This document shows, in pieces, positions 1 through 4,873 of a stretch of 9,192 nt of DNA. A program made the translations under genes and the position numbers. The stretch covers positions 1 to 9,192 of the forward strand of contig CALBGU010000125.1 in assembly GCA_937893155.1 (NCBI GenBank), in the 5' to 3' direction. A model generated the notes under the pieces. The model was given only the letters and a program-made list of their open reading frames with translations. It had not been told where the DNA came from and did no database searches. This DNA comes from an uncultured Treponema sp. (lineage in GTDB: Bacteria; Spirochaetota; Spirochaetia; Treponematales; Treponemataceae). The stretch's first letter is position 1; the number at the start of each line of letters is the position of its first letter.

Positions 1-2
1 GC

Positions 3-95
3 GATTCCACCCAGCTCATGATGCAATTGCAGGCAAAGGGATATATGGCGCAAGATGGCTCAGTAATGGGAGCTGAAGGCATGCTGCAACACCTC
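3..95 (+). other. Coding-like fragment of unknown origin at the left edge
   Basis: Read on the plus strand from position 3, this stretch is open and protein-like, starting DSTQLMMQLQAKGYMAQDGS and continuing to about residue 31. After about position 95 the same frame only crosses the complement of the GH2 gene and stops at 153-155, so the real coding part probably ends near 95. I do not recognise the protein. It matters because the GH2 protein on the other strand loses family similarity at the same place. The fragment may be the end of a neighbouring convergent gene, inserted DNA, or a chimeric join. It could also be chance. Confidence 0.3.
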
Positions 96-2030
96 CACAA
101 TCGCCTTTTTCCCAACACAATCGGCATAACTAAAACTGCGCTCGGTGTGGCTTAAAATCCACGGCGTTTTAAGGAGCGTTTCCCCGAAATGACGCGGATT
201 TTGCACCGCGATGTACGGGGCAGACCTAAGCCCGAAGACGATTTCGCGCAAAAAACTCATCGGGCGGCGATTGCCCAAAAGGTCGATGTCGCCGCAATAG
301 GCAAGCTGTGCGGGAAAGCGTGCGCCAAATCCGCCTTCGCCCGCCGTGTACGCAGGAATTCCCACGCCCGCTTCTCCTATATAATCCCAGCCCGTCCACG
401 TAAAGTCGCCGATGACGCTCGGGAATTTAAGCACCTCGCGCCAATTCCGTGCAATGTCGGGCGGATACGTCTCCGAGCCAACAATGACGCGGTTTTTGCG
501 CGTTTTTGCGTCCAATTCGTAGCGCGCCGTCATATAATTATAGCCAGCAACATCGAGCGCGGCGCACGCCTTGTCCAATCGAGCCGAAATCTCGGGGTGC
601 ACCACGATTTTGTCGATATGAGAATCCATCACCGTCATAAAATCGTTGACATTCCCGCCGCCGCCGTCCGATTGCGCCTCGCCGCTCATCACATCTGCGA
701 TAATCTTGCCGATTGCGTCGCTTGCGGCAAACACGCCGTTAATTCCTGCCGTCGTGAGCCGAGAAGCATCGAGCGAGCGCACAAAATCTGCGATACGGTG
801 CGCGTATTCACTGCCGCCGTTCGTGCCGATTTCGGGGATTTCGTTGCCGATTGAATACAAAATGACCGACGGGTGATTAAAATCCTTGTTGACCATCGCC
901 GTTACGTCCGTCTGCCACCATTCTTCAAAGAAAAGACCGTAATCGTAATTCGATTTCATTCTGTTCCACATATCCGAAAACTCGTCCATCACAAAAACGC
1001 CGAGTTCGTCGCACGCGCGAAGCATTGCCTGCGAAATCGGCTGATGAGCCGAGCGGATTGCGTTGAACCCAGCGCTTTTGAGGATTTTGACCCGTCGGAA
1101 TTCCGCGTCCTCGTATGTCGCCGCGCCCAAAATGCCGCTATCGTGGTGCACACACGCGCCGCGGAGCTTGACCGCAGTGCCGTTCACCAAAAGCCCGCGC
1201 TTTGCGTCTGCCAAAACGGTGCGAATCCCGAACCGCTCCTCTGCCTCGTCGATGATTTCGCCCCCGTTTTCACCGATTTTTTGCAAAATCACGCGCATAT
1301 CATACAAATTCGGCTCAGTATCGCTCCAAAGCCGTGCGTTTTCTATCGCAATGCGCTGAAAAACCGTGCGTTTTTCGCCTGCGCGCACAAAAATTACCGT
1401 GTTTTCAGTCGAAACCGTGTCGTTTTTGAACCGAATCGCCGCGGAAACCTGCAATTCCTGTGCCGAATCGCTCATATTTTCCACCGTCATTTCTGCGCGA
1501 ATCACCGAAATCTCGCCTGCGCTCTCCGTAACGATTTTTACCCCGTTCTCTGCAATGCGGCATTTCTCGCCCTGCAGCAAATACACATCGCGATAAATCC
1601 CCGCACCGCTATACCAGCGGCTGTTTGGCATTGCCCCCGCGCGAAGCAAAACGCGCAGTTCATTCTGAGAGCCGAAGCGCAAAAACGGCGTTAAATCCGC
1701 GCTGAACGTTGCGTATCCCGACGGCGATTTTGCCACGAATTGCCCGTTAAGATACACAAACGCATTCATATACACGCCCTCAAACACCACGCGCGTCGTT
1801 TTTGCCGCCCAGTCGTTCGGACACTCAAAAAGTTTTACATAAGTGTAACATTCCGCGTCGCGAAACCCCGTATTTGCGCCGTTCACGCTGTTCTCCTGTG
1901 CCTTTTCGCTTATCATCGCGTCGTGAGGCAACTCCACATCGTGCGCCTTGTCGCTGATATTCCACACGAGCGCAAAGGAATCCGTATCTTTCCAAAACTT
2001 CCAGCCGTTGTTCCATAGTATGCTTTTCAT
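60..2030 (-). CDS. Glycoside hydrolase family 2 (beta-galactosidase-like), C-terminally truncated
   Basis: Retaining exo-glycosidase of the GH2 beta-galactosidase type; the exact sugar cannot be read from sequence. Domain order is the family's: N-terminal jelly-roll sugar-binding domain (about 5-155), Ig-like domain (about 160-270), then a TIM barrel (about 275-590) with RGACVHHD at 290-297, GFNAIRSAHQP at 321-331, acid/base Glu397 in GNE and the likely nucleophile Glu520 in VGSETYP. No signal peptide is visible, so it is probably cytoplasmic. Relatives continue past the barrel into a DUF4982-type domain. Here that domain has just begun (TPWILS, then GKKAIVEV ending at 647) when similarity stops and nine unrelated residues precede a TGA. 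The total is 656 aa, where relatives usually have roughly 750-850. The catalytic core is complete. The ATG at 2030 is chosen because MKSILWNNGWKF is a typical family start and a TATAAT box lies six bases before it. No Shine-Dalgarno sequence is present and no sugar transporter or regulator adjoins it. Confidence 0.93.
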   Translation of the reverse strand: MKSILWNNGWKFWKDTDSFALVWNISDKAHDVELPHDAMISEKAQENSVNGANTGFRDAECYTYVKLFECPNDWAAKTTRVVFEGVYMNAFVYLNGQFVAKSPSGYATFSADLTPFLRFGSQNELRVLLRAGAMPNSRWYSGAGIYRDVYLLQGEKCRIAENGVKIVTESAGEISVIRAEMTVENMSDSAQELQVSAAIRFKNDTVSTENTVIFVRAGEKRTVFQRIAIENARLWSDTEPNLYDMRVILQKIGENGGEIIDEAEERFGIRTVLADAKRGLLVNGTAVKLRGACVHHDSGILGAATYEDAEFRRVKILKSAGFNAIRSAHQPISQAMLRACDELGVFVMDEFSDMWNRMKSNYDYGLFFEEWWQTDVTAMVNKDFNHPSVILYSIGNEIPEIGTNGGSEYAHRIADFVRSLDASRLTTAGINGVFAASDAIGKIIADVMSGEAQSDGGGGNVNDFMTVMDSHIDKIVVHPEISARLDKACAALDVAGYNYMTARYELDAKTRKNRVIVGSETYPPDIARNWREVLKFPSVIGDFTWTGWDYIGEAGVGIPAYTAGEGGFGARFPAQLAYCGDIDLLGNRRPMSFLREIVFGLRSAPYIAVQNPRHFGETLLKTPWILSHTERSFSYADCVGKKAIVEVLQHAFSSHY

Positions 2031-2036
2031 ACTGCC

Positions 2037-2066
2037 ATTATAAAGCCGCCCCTAAGCCCTTTTCAA
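2037..2066 (-). promoter_or_regulatory. Promoter of the GH2 gene, leaderless type
   Basis: On the minus strand a TTGAAA -35 box (2061-2066) is followed after 18 bases by an exact TATAAT -10 box (2037-2042). Only six bases (GGCAGT) separate the -10 box from the ATG at 2030, so transcription should start at or next to the A of the start codon. Confidence 0.7.
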
Positions 2067-2114
2067 CGCTCTTTTTCTGACCTCCGCCCGTCATTTTTTG
2101 ACTTTTTCTGCACA

Positions 2115-2157
2115 AAAAAGCCCTCTCCTTCTAGGAGAGGGTTTGGGGTGAGGTTGG
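2115..2157 (-). terminator. Terminator-like palindromic repeat, copy 1
   Basis: An 8-bp perfect stem (CCCTCTCC 2121-2128, GGAGAGGG 2134-2141, loop TTCTA in plus orientation) is followed in the minus direction by CTTTTTT. It is preceded by AACCTCACCCC. This is a rho-independent terminator shape acting on minus-strand transcription that comes from the DUF6261-like gene towards the GH2 gene. It shares sequence with the copies at 2207-2251 and 8783-8856, including TTTTTTGTGCA after the stem in common with the last. Confidence 0.75.
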
Positions 2158-2163
2158 TGGTCA

Positions 2164-2196
2164 GAAAAAAAGCCCCTCGCTTATGCAGAAAGGGGA
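2164..2196 (-). terminator. Second terminator-like hairpin, variant form
   Basis: A 5-bp stem (CCCCT 2173-2177 with AGGGG 2191-2195) encloses a 13-base loop. In the minus direction it is followed by GC and seven Ts (complement of 2165-2171). It is weaker and differs in the loop from the copies on either side, which it separates. It probably acts as a backup terminator after the DUF6261-like gene. Confidence 0.5.
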
Positions 2197-2206
2197 GTGC
2201 GTCCCA

Positions 2207-2251
2207 AAAAAAGCCCCTCGCCTTCTAGGAGAGGGGGTGGGGGTGAGGTCA
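2207..2251 (-). terminator. Terminator-like palindromic repeat, copy 2, starting in the stop codon
   Basis: The stem is CCCCTCGCC (2214-2222) with GGAGAGGGG (2228-2236), one mismatch, and loop TTCTA. In the minus direction it ends in a run of seven Ts. The element opens with TGACCTCACCCCC, whose TGA is the stop codon of the DUF6261-like gene. It is the first of three consecutive hairpins behind that gene and the closest match in stem sequence to the copy behind the helicase gene. Confidence 0.75.
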
Positions 2252-2932
2252 GTCGTTCGTTTTGGCAATCTCAAAATTGATAGCTTTGGCAAAATCCACG
2301 AACTTTGTTTCGCCCATATCAATCATAAAATTGACGTAGCGAATGATTTTGTCGTTAAAAAAGACATTCAGCTCTTTTTTCTGCTCGCTTGCGCTCTTTT
2401 TGCCCCTGTTGTCTTTGTTTGCCTCGGTGTATGCGTTGCTTGCCGCGTCAAACTCCGCCTGAGCAGCCTTGAGAGCCGCGAGCGTTTCCTTTACGCCGTA
2501 GAGTTTTGCAGTGAGCGCCGCCGTTTTTTCCGCGCTCATATCGCCGAGCAAACTCAAAATGTCGCCTGATTCCTCGCTGTAGCTTTTAGAAATCGTTGCC
2601 ATACCGTACTTGTTGTAGATGTCGAGCAGCGGCTTTGCGTTCTCGTTGTCGGCGGCAATCGGCACCGAACAGAGCGCCTTGAGCAGCGTGCCGAGCGCGC
2701 GGAAAATGCTGTCGCGCTTTGCGTCCGCCGCGTCGAGCGTAGAAAGCGCCTTGCTCGCGTTAGAATCCGCGATAATCTGCTCTGCACGCGAAAGCGCCTC
2801 TTTGATGTTCGCATCGAATTTCTTGTCTGCGATTTGCTCGGCGTACTTTTCGTACTGCGTCGCGAGCGCCCTCACTTTCGTCGCCAGCGTCATAGTTTTT
2901 GTGTGAGAATTGAAGCCTTTTTCAATGAACAT
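2249..2932 (-). CDS. DUF6261-like protein of unknown function
   Basis: A 227-residue, largely helical, charged protein with no signal peptide or membrane segment, presumably cytoplasmic. The stretch from about 65 to 175 matches my recollection of the DUF6261 family: a DAADAKRDSIFRAL segment, LLDIYNKYGMATISKSYSEE in the middle, then a leucine- and alanine-rich helix ending in AQAEFDAASNAY. The family is found in treponemes and Bacteroidales and has no known biochemical role. The ATG at 2932 is supported by a GAGAGGG Shine-Dalgarno sequence seven bases upstream (2940-2946). It is the only promoter-proximal gene here with a proper leader. It stands alone, with its own promoter, a triple terminator behind it and a periodic dyad array directly upstream of the -35 box. 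Family assignment is from memory of the pattern, so treat it as probable. Confidence 0.75.
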   Translation of the reverse strand: MFIEKGFNSHTKTMTLATKVRALATQYEKYAEQIADKKFDANIKEALSRAEQIIADSNASKALSTLDAADAKRDSIFRALGTLLKALCSVPIAADNENAKPLLDIYNKYGMATISKSYSEESGDILSLLGDMSAEKTAALTAKLYGVKETLAALKAAQAEFDAASNAYTEANKDNRGKKSASEQKKELNVFFNDKIIRYVNFMIDMGETKFVDFAKAINFEIAKTND

Positions 2933-2939
2933 AGAAAAA

Positions 2940-2994
2940 CCCTCTCAAAAATAAAATATGAAAGTATGATAAATACAAAATAAAAATTATGCAA
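2940..2994 (-). promoter_or_regulatory. Promoter and ribosome binding site of the DUF6261-like gene
   Basis: In minus orientation TTGCAT (2989-2994) and TATCAT (2966-2971) are 17 bases apart, a good primary-sigma spacing. The predicted start near 2959 gives a leader of about 26 bases carrying the Shine-Dalgarno GAGAGGG (2940-2946) seven bases before ATG. The -35 box matches the consensus only in part. The flanks are very A/T-rich. Confidence 0.6.
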
Positions 2995-3007
2995 GATTTG
3001 TTTTGGG

Positions 3008-3218
3008 AAAAATCCTTGAGGAAACGCCTTTCCCAGAAAAAAAGAACGCAATTTCCTTGAGGAAACGTCAATCCTATTTTAAGGGAAGGCGTTTTCCTCG
3101 AGGAAATATCAATCCTATTTTAAGAGAAGACGATTTCCTAAAGGAAACGCGCTCCCCAGAAAAAAAGGAGCATTTTTCCTTGAGGAAACGGGGTGAAAAA
3201 AATTTTTGTCGTTTCCTC
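3008..3218. repeat. Array of five dyads with exact 41-bp period plus inverted terminal half-site
   Basis: Five copies of a 14-bp dyad of form TTTCCT-NN-AGGAAA have their CCT starts at 3014, 3055, 3096, 3137 and 3178, each exactly 41 bases apart. The central pair is TG, TG, CG, AA and TG. The first copy has a degenerate left arm (AATCCT). Linkers come in two related types in the order A, B, B, A: type A contains CCCAGAAAAAAAG, type B contains TCAATCCTATTTTAAG. The fifth dyad is followed by a nearly inverted half-site, giving GAGGAAACG (3182-3190) and CGTTTCCTC (3210-3218) around 19 A/T-rich bases. The array lies about 14 bases upstream of the -35 box of the DUF6261-like gene and between that gene and the toxin-antitoxin terminator. 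Binding sites for a dimeric protein, or a mobile repeat family, are both possible. No function is shown. Confidence 0.85.
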
Positions 3219-3282
3219 GTGTTAAAAAATTCACAGAAACGGATTTTTTGCTTGTTTCGACTTTGCTCAACGAGCGATTATG

Positions 3283-3311
3283 AAAAAGATTCCCGCATCA
3301 AGTGCGGGAAT
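3283..3311 (-). terminator. Terminator of the toxin-antitoxin operon (CATTCCCGCA hairpin repeat)
   Basis: A perfect 9-bp stem, ATTCCCGCA (3289-3297) with TGCGGGAAT (3303-3311), has a 5-base loop TCAAG. In the minus direction it is followed by C and five Ts (complement of 3283-3287). It sits 11 bases past the antitoxin stub's stop codon. The GTCATTCCCGC...GCGGGAATC core is a familiar dispersed intergenic repeat in many bacteria, so it may have arrived as a repeat element that also supplies termination. Confidence 0.7.
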
Positions 3312-3322
3312 GACAGGTAACA

Positions 3323-3496
3323 TTATCGTTGAAGCACGTTCATTATGACGGGATTGGGTGTTGACACGGTTTGTTTTATAGCCGCAGGTTCTACTTGTGC
3401 GATATGCCATACGCGAGAGGGCTGTGCTTCGCCTTTGCTAATAGCAACTGCTTCTTTTACGCTTGCTAATAATTCATTAAATGTCTCTTCTTTCAT
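3323..3496 (-). pseudogene. Truncated HigA-like antitoxin, DNA-binding half missing
   Basis: A 57-residue product begins one base after the toxin's stop codon. A GGAG ribosome binding site (3504-3507) lies seven bases before its ATG, inside the end of the toxin gene. Residues 1-43 follow the N-terminal half of antitoxins that partner RelE/HigB-type toxins: MKEETFNELLASVKEAVAIS, then KGEAQPSRVW and an AAIK segment. Relatives carry on there into a helix-turn-helix of the LSQSEFA...GVS...NWEQGRR kind and reach about 90-110 residues. Here the remainder is VSTPNPVIMNVLQR and a TAA, with no HTH in any frame before the terminator. The break is near 3370. It may still bind the toxin through the surviving half, but it should not repress as a normal antitoxin would. 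A short functional variant cannot be excluded. Confidence 0.7.
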
Positions 3497-3497
3497 T

Positions 3498-3809
3498 TCA
3501 AAACTCCTTTGCTGCTTCTCCCAGCATTTTTTTCTGTGCCATAGTCAAATCACCTTGTTCTTTTTTTGAATATGCAAAAAGCATATATATTTGGTTTGCT
3601 ATTACTTTGTAGTAATAAATAATGCGTATACTGCCGCTTTTCCCGCGGTTTTCAAGATTCCAGCGAACTTTTCGTATGCCGTTTCCACCCTTTATAATTT
3701 TACCAAGTTCTGGATTTTCAGCAAGTCTTTTCTGAAGTTCTTTATAAGAATCATCTGTTATGGTTTGTGTAACCCATTTGGTAAAAATTTTTGTTTCTAT
3801 GAATTCCAT
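3498..3809 (-). CDS. RelE/HigB-type toxin of a type II toxin-antitoxin pair
   Basis: A 103-residue small basic protein of the RelE/ParE superfamily, HigB-like branch, whose members are usually ribosome-dependent mRNA interferases in the cytoplasm. Diagnostic stretches are MEFIETKIFTKWV at the start, GNGIRKVRW (43-50), GKSGSIRIIYYY (56-67), and MLFAYSKKEQGDLT (76-89). Arg46, Arg49 and Arg62 lie where family members keep basic residues. Length and both ends match intact relatives, so the toxin looks whole. The frame is open upstream to 3917, but the ATG at 3809 is chosen because MEFIET is the family start and the promoter lies within the upstream extension. The antitoxin stub follows with one base between them, toxin first, as in higBA-type operons. 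There is no Shine-Dalgarno sequence: TATAAT lies six bases before the ATG. Confidence 0.88.
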   Translation of the reverse strand: MEFIETKIFTKWVTQTITDDSYKELQKRLAENPELGKIIKGGNGIRKVRWNLENRGKSGSIRIIYYYKVIANQIYMLFAYSKKEQGDLTMAQKKMLGEAAKEF

Positions 3810-3815
3810 ATTTTT

Positions 3816-3843
3816 ATTATACGAGTTTTTTATTCTTCGGCAA
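3816..3843 (-). promoter_or_regulatory. Promoter of the toxin-antitoxin pair, leaderless type
   Basis: In minus orientation TTGCCG (3838-3843) and an exact TATAAT (3816-3821) are 16 bases apart. Six bases (AAAAAT) then lead to the ATG at 3809, so the message probably begins at the start codon. No inverted repeat typical of an autoregulated antitoxin operator is obvious around the boxes, though I could not search exhaustively. Confidence 0.65.
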
Positions 3844-3911
3844 TGCGTTTGTATGTTGCTGTTTCTTCGTGTGTATGCGCTTTTGCCGCGTGGAAAGGTG
3901 CGTTTTCTGTC

Positions 3912-3939
3912 TTGCAATAAAACGGGATTGCATTATAAT
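3912..3939 (+). promoter_or_regulatory. Promoter of the three-gene operon, leaderless type
   Basis: TTGCAA (3912-3917) and an exact TATAAT (3934-3939) are 16 bases apart. The six bases TATGAT follow, then the ATG at 3946. It diverges from the toxin promoter about 70 bases away. The spacing predicts a transcript starting at the A of the ATG. Confidence 0.7.
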
Positions 3940-3945
3940 TATGAT

Positions 3946-4854
3946 ATGAAAAGAAATTTCAAAACGGCGCTTTTTTTGTTGTCTGCACTGCTTTTGGTGC
4001 ACTGCTTTTTACTCTCGCCTGCGTTTTCTCAGAGCCGACCGATTGCCTCAAACGTTACGGCAACGGCAAAAAACGAAAATGAAATCCTTGTAACGTGGGA
4101 TTTGAATGTGCAAGACGGTGTTACTTCGATTGCGATTTTTCGCGCGAACGACCCGATTGCCGTTTCTCAAGACCTTGCCGAGCTGGCAGAGCGGGCAGAG
4201 GTGGAAGCCTCGACGCGCTCTTTTACCGACCGCATTGAAGACAAAACGGCGGAGTATTTTTATGCGGTGATTGCGCGAACGGCGGGCAAATTGTACCGCG
4301 TGGTCGTGCCGTCTGTGAATGCCACGGTGATTGCGTGTGTGCTTCCCGAGTCGGAAAAAACAGAAACGCTCATCGAACCAGAAAGCGAGGCGGAGAAATT
4401 GTATGTTGCAGGCTCCCTTCGCGAACAGCCGCTACCGTATATGAAAAAATCGATTCGCACGCCGAACCAGTCCGACTCTGCGGCGGAATCGGTCAAGAAT
4501 ATGTTTCCGCTTGCGCCGAAGACGGTTGAAAAAGGACTTTCGCCGTATGTGTTTGCAAAAGACAGGGAAGAGGGCGCGACGGGCGACGATTATCTTTTGC
4601 AGATAATTTTGAAGCGCACGTTTTTGAATGCCGATTACAAAAAAGCCGCCGAGGAACTCGTTCAGTTTTTGAGTGCGAACCGCGAGGAAAACGCCAGCCG
4701 ACGCGCCGAGTTTTACATTGGCGAATGTTATTATTTTTCGGGCGATTATAAGCGGGCGTTGGAATATTTTTTGAAGACGCAAAATGATTTTGTGCCGCTG
4801 TGCCGCAAATGGACGCGCTACACGCTCAATGCGTACGAAATCCCCAAAAAATAA
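3946..4854 (+). CDS. Secreted protein with FnIII-like domain and TPR-like C-terminus
   Basis: A 302-residue exported protein of unknown role. A signal peptide is clear: KRNFK, a hydrophobic run to about residue 26 and a likely cut near AFS-QS. Cys20 in the hydrophobic stretch is preceded by His, which makes a lipoprotein site unlikely. Residues about 33-128 look like one fibronectin type III fold, with ILVTWDL early, IAIFRAND in the middle and a YFYAVIAR strand near 106. A proline- and glutamate-rich linker follows. From about 215 to 285 two helical pairs resemble tetratricopeptide repeats (DYKKAAEELVQFL; AEFYIGECYYFSGDYKRALE). Such domains mediate protein contacts in the periplasm. The frame is open back to 3760, but 3946 is chosen because the signal peptide begins there and TATAAT lies six bases before it. 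The CapA-like gene follows after 19 bases. Confidence 0.8.
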   Translation: MKRNFKTALFLLSALLLVHCFLLSPAFSQSRPIASNVTATAKNENEILVTWDLNVQDGVTSIAIFRANDPIAVSQDLAELAERAEVEASTRSFTDRIEDKTAEYFYAVIARTAGKLYRVVVPSVNATVIACVLPESEKTETLIEPESEAEKLYVAGSLREQPLPYMKKSIRTPNQSDSAAESVKNMFPLAPKTVEKGLSPYVFAKDREEGATGDDYLLQIILKRTFLNADYKKAAEELVQFLSANREENASRRAEFYIGECYYFSGDYKRALEYFLKTQNDFVPLCRKWTRYTLNAYEIPKK

Positions 4855-4860
4855 AAATAC

Positions 4861-4865
4861 AAGGA
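4861..4865 (+). promoter_or_regulatory. Ribosome binding site of the CapA-like gene
   Basis: AAGGA lies eight bases before the ATG at 4874, which selects that start over the upstream open frame and over the ATG at 4883. It sits in the 19-base gap after the previous stop codon, as expected for an operon-internal gene. Confidence 0.65.
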
Positions 4866-4873
4866 TTTTTTTG

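Noticed and set aside
189..1694. Long plus-strand frames opposite the GH2 gene (221 and 273 residues)
   Set aside because: The minus strand carries a complete, motif-bearing GH2 protein. The opposite frames are Arg/His/Ala-rich composition shadows with no recognisable domain.
60..2030. The GH2 gene as lacZ or as part of a sugar-use locus
   Set aside because: The family match is to the shorter GH2 type with a DUF4982-like tail, and no transporter, regulator or other glycosidase lies nearby to fix a substrate.
3008..3218. CRISPR array
   Set aside because: The repeated core is only about 14 bases and the intervening segments are related to each other in pairs rather than unique; no cas gene is near.
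3003..3320. Open frame of 105 residues on the plus strand across the dyad array
   Set aside because: It starts at TTG without a ribosome binding site, its residues simply translate the 41-bp repeats in shifting frames, and it runs on into the toxin-antitoxin terminator hairpin.
3810..3917. N-terminal extension of the toxin from an ATG at 3917
   Set aside because: Family members start at MEFIET, and the extension contains the -35 and -10 boxes.
3760..3945. N-terminal extension of the FnIII/TPR-like protein
   Set aside because: It would bury a clear signal peptide and overlap the divergent toxin gene; the promoter boxes lie within it.
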